Assembly: GCA_002418985.1 (NCBI GenBank)
Contig: DIFE01000129.1
Coordinates: 4,812 to 16,553 of the forward strand
Direction: 5' to 3'
Length of the DNA: 11,742 nucleotides
Source of the DNA: Deltaproteobacteria bacterium UBA5756
Lineage (GTDB): Bacteria; Desulfobacterota; Syntrophorhabdia; Syntrophorhabdales; Syntrophorhabdaceae
A model generated the notes under the pieces. That model had not been told where the DNA came from, searched no databases, and was given only the letters and a program-made list of their open reading frames with translations. A program made the position numbers and the translations under genes. This document shows, piece after piece, positions 1 through 6,804 of this stretch. Each line of letters begins with the position of its first letter. Within the stretch, counting starts at the first letter, position 1.

Positions 1-2344
1 TCTGGGGGTTGATCACCGTACCGGGATCGACCGCCGTGGTAACCCTGACGACACGCACCTCTCCCGTATCGGTGTCGACCTCAACTTCAGCCATTTGAAT
101 CGCATGAACGCGGGATTCGAAGGACAGCCCCTGACCGGTGGCGGGATCAAGAATGGCTTCTTTGCCTGCAGCCATTTTGGAGCCCAGAAAATGGGTAGGT
201 TTGCCTGCCTTCTTCAGGCCCTCGTACGTATCGGTGCCCGCTTCCTTCATGGCTTTCTGCAATTGCTCAATAGCAAGCACCAGGGAGCCGCCCGCCATGT
301 ATGTCATTCTGCTTGCCGCCGCGGGGCCCATTCCTGTCGTACGGTCGGTGTCGCGGGTAACGAGGCGGATCTTCTCCATGGGTATGCCGGAGAGGTGGGA
401 TGCTATCTGGGTCGGCATCGAATCGTTTCCTTCCCCGGGGTCTGCGACAGCCGCGAAGATGGTCATGCCATTATCGGGATTAAGTTCAATGACAACCCTG
501 CCGACATCGGCGGGACCCCCAATGCCAAAGGCATGAGTGGCGATGCCGACGCCGCGCCTTATCGGTCCGGTTTTCATCGCCGCCACTTCTTTCTTTGCCC
601 GTTCCCAGGTCGGCTTGATCGCATCGCAGAGCTCGGGGAAGGGCCATTCTTCGTATACCATGCCGGTGGACACGCTCTGGCCTGGCAGAAGCGAATTGAT
701 CCGCCGGAATTCGAGAGGGTCCATGCCGATCTTCTCGGCCAGCATATCCATGGCCGACTCCAGCGCAAAGGTGACCTGAGGCGGTCCCGCCCCCCGGGCC
801 GCGCCTCCGGCAGGATTATTGGTATATACCAACCGCGCCAGAGCGTCCACGTTCGGGATATTGTATGAACCGGAGAGCATCCACAGGGCGCGCTTGATAA
901 CCGTCATGCCGATTATCTGGTACGCCCCGTTGTCGACGATGAAGTCGATTACGAAGGCGGTCAGTCTGCCCTCCGGGTTGCACGCAAGCTTGACCTTCAT
1001 CGTAAAAGCATGTCGTTTGCTGCTCATGATCATCGATTCTGCGAGACCGGGGACGTAGCGCACGGGACACCTGAAGTGAAGCGCGGCTGCACCGGAGATT
1101 GCCTCCGAGGTCATTGCCAGCTTCTGTCCGAAATTCCCGCCCGAGAAGGCCTCCACATATCGTACGTTCTCATATCCGAGGGACTCCTGCAGATCGGCCA
1201 TATGGAGATGGATGTTTATGCTCCGCCCGACTACCACCAACTGTGCGTCTTCACCCTCCCCTTCCATATAGGCAATGCTCGCTTCAGGCTCCAGGGGAGC
1301 CTGATGATTGATCTGCGTCTTAAAATCGGCCTCGACGACGGCAGCAGATTCTTGAAGAGCCTTGCCGGCATCACCCTTTATCTGCGGTTGAGTAAAGCAC
1401 AGATTCGGCCATTCGGCGTGGATGCGGACGGCATCGTCCTTCATCGCTTCGCCGGGTGATGTGAGAACGGGCAGGGGATCATAGACAACCTTGACGGCGG
1501 CGGCTGCCGCGAGCGCCTCTTCTTTGGTCCGGGCGGCCGCGATGGCAATCGCATCTCCCAGGCAATGGACCTTGTCTTCGGCAAGGATGGGCTGGTCAGC
1601 AAGGAGGATTTTGATCCTGTTGGTCCCCTTGACGTCCTTCGCAGTCATAACCCCGATAACGCCGGGCATCTTCGCGGCTTCAGACGTATCGACGGATATA
1701 ATTCTGGCGTGGCGCTGAGTGCTTCGTGTTACCGCCAGTTCGAGGGCATTGTGAAGCTTGATGTCGGCGGAAAACTCCGCGAGACCGCACGCCTTCACCA
1801 TGGCTGTAGGACGGGGATGGGAGACTCCGATCCTGGGACCGTTCGGATCGGGCCTGACCGCATCCGGCGTGGTTTCACCGCGGATAAACCTGCCGGCCAG
1901 TTTTACCGCCTCGATAATCTTGACGTACCCCGTGCAGCGGCAGAGGTTGTGCTCAAGAGCCCTCTTTATATCCTGATCATCGGGATCGGGGTTTTGATCG
2001 AGGAAGGCCTTGGTCGCCATAATCATGCCCGGTGTACAGAACCCGCATTGTATGGCTCCGGAAAGAACGTATGCCTCCTGGATGGGGTGGGGATTGTCGG
2101 GTGTACCAAGGCCCTCCACGGTGACAACCTCCGCACCGTCGAGTTTCGCCGCCTTTTGCAGGCACGATCGCACCGCTTTCCCGTTGACAATAACGGTACA
2201 TGCCCCACATTGCCCTTTCCTGTCACAGGATTGCTTCGCACCTGTCAACCGGAGGTCTTCCCTCAACACATCCAGAAGAACGCGATCAGGTTCAACAGAA
2301 ACTTCTCTCCACACCCCGTTAACATTCAATTTTATCTTATTCAT
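1..2344 (-). CDS. Mop-like molybdopterin aldehyde oxidoreductase (xanthine oxidase family), 3' end cut by window edge
   Basis: The minus-strand frame is open from ATG at 2344-2342 to the left edge (781 codons). D. gigas Mop is about 907 residues, so roughly 120 residues, including the expected catalytic Glu, are missing. An AGGAA six bases before the ATG supports the start. Visible domains, in order: a plant-type [2Fe-2S] domain (C40, C46, C49, C61); a helical [2Fe-2S] domain (QCGFC with C100/C103, then LCRC with C135/C137); then the molybdopterin domain with GGNFGQK, AARGAGPPQ (R517, equivalent to the AFRG arginine), ADPGEGND (E638) and MGPAAASR. There is no FAD domain, so this is the single-chain aldehyde-oxidoreductase layout, which oxidises aldehydes to acids and passes electrons through the two Fe-S clusters. 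The protein is probably cytoplasmic, as no signal peptide is seen. Odd points are C-x5-C in the first cluster instead of C-x4-C, and GEG where D. gigas has GQG. The family is clear, but the substrate cannot be told from sequence. Confidence 0.93.
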   Translation of the reverse strand, partial: MNKIKLNVNGVWREVSVEPDRVLLDVLREDLRLTGAKQSCDRKGQCGACTVIVNGKAVRSCLQKAAKLDGAEVVTVEGLGTPDNPHPIQEAYVLSGAIQCGFCTPGMIMATKAFLDQNPDPDDQDIKRALEHNLCRCTGYVKIIEAVKLAGRFIRGETTPDAVRPDPNGPRIGVSHPRPTAMVKACGLAEFSADIKLHNALELAVTRSTQRHARIISVDTSEAAKMPGVIGVMTAKDVKGTNRIKILLADQPILAEDKVHCLGDAIAIAAARTKEEALAAAAAVKVVYDPLPVLTSPGEAMKDDAVRIHAEWPNLCFTQPQIKGDAGKALQESAAVVEADFKTQINHQAPLEPEASIAYMEGEGEDAQLVVVGRSINIHLHMADLQESLGYENVRYVEAFSGGNFGQKLAMTSEAISGAAALHFRCPVRYVPGLAESMIMSSKRHAFTMKVKLACNPEGRLTAFVIDFIVDNGAYQIIGMTVIKRALWMLSGSYNIPNVDALARLVYTNNPAGGAARGAGPPQVTFALESAMDMLAEKIGMDPLEFRRINSLLPGQSVSTGMVYEEWPFPELCDAIKPTWERAKKEVAAMKTGPIRRGVGIATHAFGIGGPADVGRVVIELNPDNGMTIFAAVADPGEGNDSMPTQIASHLSGIPMEKIRLVTRDTDRTTGMGPAAASRMTYMAGGSLVLAIEQLQKAMKEAGTDTYEGLKKAGKPTHFLGSKMAAGKEAILDPATGQGLSFESRVHAIQMAEVEVDTDTGEVRVVRVTTAVDPGTVINPQ

Positions 2345-2404
2345 CGACCGTTCCTTTTCTCATCGGAGGATAGCTTTTATGCCGCGTTCAGGTCCATATT
2401 ATCC

Positions 2405-2433
2405 ATAATGTGGTTTTCTCTATCCATCGTCAA
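2405..2433 (-). promoter_or_regulatory. Candidate sigma70-type promoter for the aldehyde oxidoreductase
   Basis: On the minus strand TTGACG (2433-2428, 5 of 6 to consensus) is followed after 17 bases by CATTAT (2410-2405, 4 of 6). Transcription would begin near 2398, giving a leader of about 55 bases before the ATG at 2344. This is read by eye; no start site is known. Confidence 0.4.
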
Positions 2434-2538
2434 GGAAATTCAGCCGCCCGCTTTTCCTGGATGTCCCTCCGCGGGTAAGATTCCGACGTAACGTTCCGGT
2501 GGTTTGAGCGGTCCTGGCGGCTGCAGCTGTATTTTGCC

Positions 2539-2567
2539 TTGTTGCGGCGGGGGCAAGATGCTAGAAT
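2539..2567 (+). promoter_or_regulatory. Candidate extended -10 promoter for the TPR-CHAT gene
   Basis: TTGTTG (2539-2544) and TAGAAT (2562-2567, 5 of 6 to TATAAT) are 17 bases apart. TGC directly precedes the -10, which gives an extended -10 (TGn) element that can compensate for a poor -35. Initiation near 2574 would leave a leader of about 60 bases before the ATG at 2633. This is an eye-read candidate only. Confidence 0.35.
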
Positions 2568-2632
2568 CGGGTAACATTATGGGAAATCTTCTGTGTCCGG
2601 TTCTCCGGTCCGTTTTTTATGGAGGTCAAGGA

Positions 2633-2829
2633 ATGTCCTTTCGGTTCTTCGTCATCCTCTTCATGGTTCTCCTCAGCACAATCGTGCTTTTGCCGGGCTC
2701 CTCATCCTGCCAGTCGCGTGATGAGATTGCGACGCTTACCGGACGGATGAGTCAGTTCAAGATGGAAGGCAGATACTAGGAGGCCATCCCGGTTGCGGCC
2801 AGGCTTCTTGTCATCAACGAAGGGCTTTT
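2633..2829 (+). pseudogene. Broken 5' part of the TPR-CHAT gene (signal peptide and first TPR unit)
   Basis: The ATG at 2633 has an excellent Shine-Dalgarno (GGAGG, 2621-2625, seven bases upstream). It begins a 48-codon frame with a strongly hydrophobic export signal (residues about 5-22, then PGSSSC with C26; the lipobox is not canonical). The frame stops at TAG 2777-2779, just after MEGRY. Beyond the stop the same frame continues as recognisable TPR sequence (EAIPVAARLL, VINEG). It moves at a run of six T (2826-2831) into a second frame reading FGPDHPNTA, and then near 2845-2857 into the frame of the downstream 770-codon ORF. The fragment is therefore the natural N-terminus of the next feature, interrupted by one stop and two indels. 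Upstream in-frame ATGs (for example 2579) lack as good a ribosome site. Sequencing or assembly error cannot be excluded. Confidence 0.75.
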
Positions 2830-5142
2830 TTGGTCCCGATCATCCCAACACGGCGCGCTGTTGTAAATCTGGCGAACTTCTACCGAATGATGGGCCGCTA
2901 TGCCGAAGCCGAACCCCTTATAAAACGTGCATTGGAGATCAGACAGCGGGCCAGGATGCAATCCCCGGAGTCTGTCGCCTACCTTCTTACTCTTCTTGCG
3001 GAAGCTTACCACTTCAGCGGGCGCCAGGCCGAAGCGGAGCCCGTAATGAAACAAGCAGCGGAGATCTGGGAAAAGCATCAGAATCATCCCCCTGACGGCA
3101 CGAGCTTTGCCCTTACCATGCTCGCAAAGATCTACCGGAACACCGGCCGCTATGCCGAGGCGGAATCGCTCATAAAACGCTCCCTTGAGATATGCGAAAA
3201 GGGGCTTGGAGAGGACCATCCCAATGTCGCATTCGGCCTCACGAATCTGGCGATGATCTACCGTATAACCGGCCGTCAGTCTGAGCTGGAGCCTCTTTAC
3301 AAGCGCTCTCTGGCGATCTGGGAAAAAAGTCTCGGTGAAAGACATCCCGCGGTTTCCGTCTCTCTCAACAACCTCGGTCTTTACTATGCGGTAACAGGCA
3401 GGCATTCTGAGGCCCGCACCCTTCTCAAGCGGTCCGCGGACATTCGGGATTCCGTGCGCGAATCTATTTTCACCCTGTTGACGGAAAAACAGAAGCTCTC
3501 CTATATGAAAACGCAGGAATGGGGTATCTATGGCTATCTGAGTCATTCCCTGCTGTTCCCGGACGCAAAGGGGGCTGCGGTCACCGATGCGTTCAATGCA
3601 TGGCTCAAATGGAAAGGCTCCGTCGTCGAGGCCCAGGGGCGCTACCTGGATGCCCTCCACGCCTCCGAAAATCCGAACGTACAAAAGAAACTCAAAGAAT
3701 TGACCGACGTGCAGAGAGAGATTGCCAGGCTGCAGCTGTTCGGCCCGGGTAAGACGGCACCGGCTGATTACAGGAGAAGGATGTCGGAATACGAGATAAG
3801 AAAGGAATCTCTCGAAGCGGAGATCATGGCCTCGAGCAGAGACTTCATGTTCCGGAGGAAGGCCCGGGCGGTCGACGTCAGGACCCTGTCTTCGCTGCTC
3901 CCTGCTGACACGGTCTACCTTGACTACGCAAAGATAACGCTTTTCGATTTCGAGAAACGGAAATTTGGAGAACCCCATTATCTCCTCTTCGTTTTGACCC
4001 GCGGAGATACGGATACAGCAAAGCTCATAGACCTGGGCGGAAGCCGGAAGGTGGACAGCCATGTAAAGGCCTATCTCAGCGAGATGGATAGGGCAAAGAC
4101 CGAGGGGGCACTGCCGGCCGAAAAAAAGCTCAAATCCGAGGCATCAATCCTGTATGATATCCTCATCAAACCCGCGGAGCCTTTCCTCAAAGGCAGGAAG
4201 AGTCTCCTTGTAAGCCCCGACGGAAACCTGAACCTCATTCCTTTCGAAGCCCTCGTCGCGCCCACCGGCGCTTATCTCATCGAAGGATCTCTCATCAGTT
4301 ACGTCGGCGCCGGCAGGGACATGGTGAAGTTCGAAAAGTTTTCCCTCAAAGGCGGAGCGTCCCTCATCATCGCCGACCCCGACTATGATCTGGGCCAGAA
4401 AGAAATCGAGAATGTAAAAAGCTCTGCCGGTATCGGAACGGCCCGGGTGCGGGGCCACGTCTCGCGGGATGCCGGCGGGATGCGCTTTGACCGGCTCCCC
4501 GATACGAAGGTTGAGGCAGACACCATAGCGCGGATCCTCCAGGACAAGTTCGGTCAGAAGGTCTCCAACCGGCAGGACAAGAAGGCCCTTGAGTACGTCC
4601 TTTTCAGCAAGCCGTCACCCAAGGTGTTGCACCTTGCCACCCACGGGTATTTTCTCACAGAGGAGGAAACACGGCAACCGGACAGGATGCCGGAAATGAG
4701 CGATGATCCGCTTCAGGATATTCCCGTCACCGTTGAAAATCCCATGCTGAGGTCAGGCATTGTTCTCGCCGGGGCCAACACCTCTCTTCGGGAAGGGAAA
4801 GACGAAGGGATGGTCACGGCCGAGAAAATTGTAGGGCTCGATCTCAAGGGTACGGACATCGTCATCCTGTCGGCATGCCAGACCGGCGTCGGAGACATCC
4901 AGAGCGGCGAGGGCGTCTTCGGACTGAAACGGGCTTTCATACTGTCAGGCGCAAAGACGCTGGTCATGAGCCTCTGGAGCGTACCTTCCGGGGAGACGGT
5001 AGACCTCATGACATCTTTCTACAGGTTCATTTCGGAAGGGTATGCGCCCTCTGAGGCCTTACGGCAGGCAAAGCTGGGGATAATGAAGAACAAGCCGCAT
5101 CCGTTCTTCTGGGCAGCCTTCGTGATGACCGGTTCGCCGTAA
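2830..5142 (+). CDS. TPR-CHAT domain protein (caspase-like protease fold), N-terminally disrupted
   Basis: This 770-codon frame carries five kinesin-light-chain-like TPR units (residues about 13-205, consensus GRYAEAEPLIKRAL). A charged, probably helical linker follows (about 205-430), then a C-terminal CHAT domain (about 440-770). The CHAT core shows SPDGNLNLIPFEAL, the catalytic-type His in HLATHGYF (H605) and the catalytic-type Cys in ILSACQTGVG (C683), followed by GEGVFGLKRAF and a typical SLWSVP stretch. CHAT proteins belong to the caspase/separase clan. The TPRs usually bind a partner, and activity is often triggered by another component. The start shown is TTG 2830 with a weak GAAGGG five bases upstream. 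ATG 2887 also exists but has no ribosome site. The real gene most likely began at 2633 with an export signal, so this frame may be untranslated or only weakly reinitiated. The target is unknown, and no cas or gasdermin gene is present nearby. Confidence 0.85.
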   Translation: MVPIIPTRRAVVNLANFYRMMGRYAEAEPLIKRALEIRQRARMQSPESVAYLLTLLAEAYHFSGRQAEAEPVMKQAAEIWEKHQNHPPDGTSFALTMLAKIYRNTGRYAEAESLIKRSLEICEKGLGEDHPNVAFGLTNLAMIYRITGRQSELEPLYKRSLAIWEKSLGERHPAVSVSLNNLGLYYAVTGRHSEARTLLKRSADIRDSVRESIFTLLTEKQKLSYMKTQEWGIYGYLSHSLLFPDAKGAAVTDAFNAWLKWKGSVVEAQGRYLDALHASENPNVQKKLKELTDVQREIARLQLFGPGKTAPADYRRRMSEYEIRKESLEAEIMASSRDFMFRRKARAVDVRTLSSLLPADTVYLDYAKITLFDFEKRKFGEPHYLLFVLTRGDTDTAKLIDLGGSRKVDSHVKAYLSEMDRAKTEGALPAEKKLKSEASILYDILIKPAEPFLKGRKSLLVSPDGNLNLIPFEALVAPTGAYLIEGSLISYVGAGRDMVKFEKFSLKGGASLIIADPDYDLGQKEIENVKSSAGIGTARVRGHVSRDAGGMRFDRLPDTKVEADTIARILQDKFGQKVSNRQDKKALEYVLFSKPSPKVLHLATHGYFLTEEETRQPDRMPEMSDDPLQDIPVTVENPMLRSGIVLAGANTSLREGKDEGMVTAEKIVGLDLKGTDIVILSACQTGVGDIQSGEGVFGLKRAFILSGAKTLVMSLWSVPSGETVDLMTSFYRFISEGYAPSEALRQAKLGIMKNKPHPFFWAAFVMTGSP
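2893..3450 (+). repeat. TPR-encoding repeats, exact 126-base period
   Basis: The codons for the GR(Y/Q/H) turn of each TPR unit start at 2893, 3019, 3145, 3271 and 3397, exactly 126 bases (42 residues) apart. Units share GR-x-x-E and a following (K/R)R(S/A)LEI-like helix; two linkers carry G-E-x-HP. The DNA has diverged between units, so this is an old protein-level repeat. A further unit begins at 2768 in the broken upstream part, at 125 bases rather than 126. Confidence 0.85.
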
Positions 5143-5174
5143 CCGATCGATCACCGACAGGGAGGTATCGCAGA

Positions 5175-5285
5175 ATGCGGAAACCGCCTTTAAAAAGGTG
5201 CTTGCCTCCTGAAACACTAACAGTTATACTCAACGAAGGTCTGCAGCCGCCTGACCAGCCGCGATTTACAGGAGGCAGGCCTTAA
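5175..5285 (+). CDS. Possible small ORF, 36 residues, unknown
   Basis: An ATG at 5175 opens 36 codons ending in TAA at 5283-5285. GGAGGT (5161-5166) lies eight bases upstream, which is a strong ribosome site. It starts 33 bases after the TPR-CHAT stop codon and could be read from the same transcript. The product begins MRKPPLKRC, is rich in proline, and shows no membrane segment or family I recognise. The ribosome site is the only positive evidence, and the ORF may be chance. Confidence 0.18.
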   Translation: MRKPPLKRCLPPETLTVILNEGLQPPDQPRFTGGRP

Positions 5286-5311
5286 CTGATTCATCTCTTA
5301 AGCGATATATT
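5282..5311 (+). promoter_or_regulatory. Weak promoter candidate for the RND efflux operon
   Basis: TTAACT (5282-5287, 4 of 6 to the -35 consensus) and TATATT (5306-5311, 5 of 6 to the -10) are separated by 18 bases. Transcription would start near 5318 and give a leader of about 125 bases that includes the palindrome at 5400-5414. This is the best match I found in the 5143-5442 gap, but it is weak. Confidence 0.22.
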
Positions 5312-5379
5312 CAAGGAATGGTTCTGATGCCGGACAGGTCGTGTGCAAACATCAGCGCTAGGATTCCCGCCGATCGGAC

Positions 5380-5414
5380 ATCTGACACGCGCCATCCGCA
5401 TCTGACGGTCAGAT
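5380..5414. promoter_or_regulatory. Palindrome with extra half-site, candidate operator of the RND operon
   Basis: Positions 5400-5414 read ATCTGAC-G-GTCAGAT, two perfect 7-base arms around one base. A further copy of the left arm (CATCTGAC, 5379-5386) lies exactly 20 bases upstream of the matching 5399-5406. The site is 28 bases before the adaptor ATG. RND operons are commonly controlled by TetR-type or similar dimeric repressors binding such dyads, so an operator is a reasonable inference. No regulator gene is present in the window. Confidence 0.3.
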
Positions 5415-5442
5415 ATCCATTGACAAGAAAACGGAGTGTTAA

Positions 5443-6801
5443 ATGACCTTTTTAAAATCCCTCGCGTTTTATATTTCAGGCCATGTGACGAGGACGATGG
5501 TGATAATCGCCCTGTTATTCATCACTCTGCCTTTTCTGGAAGCCTGTTCGAAAAAGGAAAAGCCCGCGGCTCGGGAGGCGGAGGTCACGGCGGTCAAGAT
5601 CGTGCCCCGCGACACGCCCGTCGTCTTCGAGTTTGTGGCACAAACGCAGAGTTCCCATGAGGTGGAGATCCGGGCACGTGTAAGCGGCTTTCTGGAAAAG
5701 AGGGTGTACACCGAGGGCAGTATTGTAAAGAAAGGCAGCACCCTCTTCATCATGGACAAGAAGCCCTTCCAGACCCAGGTAAACGCGGCGGCGGCGGCGC
5801 TCGCCAGACAAAAGGCCTCCAACGAGGTCGCCCGCATGAACCTGGAACGTGTCAAGCCCCTGGCCGAACAGAATGCCCTGTCACAAAAGGACCTCGATGA
5901 CGCAAAAGGCTCTTTCGAGTCGACCGCGGCAGCCGTGGAACAGGCGAAGGCCCAGCTCGAAATGGAACAGCTCAACCTCTCCTATTGCACCATCACCGCT
6001 CCCGTAACGGGCATAACCGCGGCCGCCATGATACAGGACGGGGCATATGTGAGCCAGCTCAACAGCCAGCTTACGACCGTGTCCGTGCTCTCGCCGATGT
6101 GGGTAAACTTCAGCATTTCAGAAAACGATATGAAGAGATTCAGCGACCGGGTCGCCAGCGGCCAGATCATCCCGCCGAAAAATGATAATTACGAGGTAGA
6201 GATAGTCCTGGTAGACGGCTCCGTCTTTTCTGAAACAGGCCGGATCACGTTTGCGGCCCCATCATTCAATGCAAAGACGGGGACTTTTCTCATCCGCTCG
6301 AGCGTGAAGAACGAGAAAGGAGCACTGCGGCCGAATCAGTATGTCAGGGCGCGAATGAAAGGCGCCATCCGCCGTAATGCCATCCTCGTTCCGCAACGGG
6401 CGGTACAGCAAGGCGCAAAAGGGCATTTCATGTGGGTGGTAAACAAGGAAGGAAAGGCCGAATTCCGTCCCGTAACCGTCGGTGACTGGTACGGCAATGA
6501 TGTGTTCATCGATGCCGGGCTTCATGACGGCGACCAGATTGTCGTCGACGGGGTCCTCTCCGTCCGTCAAGGCGAGTCCGTGAAGATCAAGCCGGCTGCC
6601 GCGTCACAACCGGGAGAACCGGGCGCAAAACCGGCCGTCAAGATCGATACGGCACCCGCGGCTGCGTCCCCCGCGATACCGGCCGGCCCGGCTGCCGCAC
6701 CTTCGAAGCCGGCAGTGAAACCGGTTCAGTCGGGAGCACCTGCCAGACCCGCCGTGCCGGCACCTCCCGGTACAACCGGGAGCGGCCAGCAGGGGAGGTA
6801 A
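5443..6801 (+). CDS. RND efflux periplasmic adaptor (AcrA/MexA-type membrane fusion lipoprotein)
   Basis: This 452-residue protein links an inner-membrane RND pump to its outer-membrane channel. A GGAG six bases before ATG 5443 supports the start. The N-terminus has a basic, then hydrophobic signal ending LEAC at C35, a likely lipobox, so it is probably anchored in the inner membrane by lipid. The two halves of a lipoyl domain are visible (about residues 74-105, containing RVSGFLEKRVYTEG, and about 180-205, containing CTITAPVTGI). They flank an Ala/Glu/Lys-rich helical hairpin (about 110-175). Beta-barrel and membrane-proximal domains follow (to about 385; ILVPQRAVQQG is characteristic). The last ~65 residues are an Ala/Pro-rich low-complexity tail, longer than usual for the family. 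It is the first gene of a three-gene operon; its stop is 3 bases before the pump ATG. Confidence 0.95.
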   Translation: MTFLKSLAFYISGHVTRTMVIIALLFITLPFLEACSKKEKPAAREAEVTAVKIVPRDTPVVFEFVAQTQSSHEVEIRARVSGFLEKRVYTEGSIVKKGSTLFIMDKKPFQTQVNAAAAALARQKASNEVARMNLERVKPLAEQNALSQKDLDDAKGSFESTAAAVEQAKAQLEMEQLNLSYCTITAPVTGITAAAMIQDGAYVSQLNSQLTTVSVLSPMWVNFSISENDMKRFSDRVASGQIIPPKNDNYEVEIVLVDGSVFSETGRITFAAPSFNAKTGTFLIRSSVKNEKGALRPNQYVRARMKGAIRRNAILVPQRAVQQGAKGHFMWVVNKEGKAEFRPVTVGDWYGNDVFIDAGLHDGDQIVVDGVLSVRQGESVKIKPAAASQPGEPGAKPAVKIDTAPAAASPAIPAGPAAAPSKPAVKPVQSGAPARPAVPAPPGTTGSGQQGR

Positions 6802-6804
6802 GAC

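Noticed and set aside
1565..2491. Plus-strand open frame of 308 codons
   Set aside because: It is antisense to the Fe-S and molybdopterin domains of the oxidoreductase, whose cysteine motifs are all in place on the minus strand.
2777..2779. TAG as a pyrrolysine or readthrough codon in the TPR-CHAT gene
   Set aside because: Two frame changes follow within 80 bases, so readthrough alone would not restore the protein. No pyl genes are visible here.
2776..4062. Minus-strand open frame of 428 codons opposite the TPR-CHAT gene
   Set aside because: The plus strand codes for clear TPR and CHAT motifs over the same span. The antisense product has no recognisable domain and follows the 126-base repeat passively.
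2830..5142. Link of the CHAT gene to a CRISPR type III-E or gasdermin-type defence system
   Set aside because: No cas gene, gasdermin, repeat-spacer array or other defence partner is in the window. TPR-CHAT proteins are widespread outside defence loci.
5203..5277. Inverted repeat TGCCTCCTG / CAGGAGGCA after the TPR-CHAT gene
   Set aside because: The arms are 9 bases with a 57-base loop and no T-run, so it is not a convincing terminator. It may be chance or a weak RNA fold.
5420..5425. Perfect TTGACA just before the adaptor gene
   Set aside because: The matching -10 position falls on the ATG at 5443, no -10-like hexamer is there, and the transcript would lack the ribosome site.
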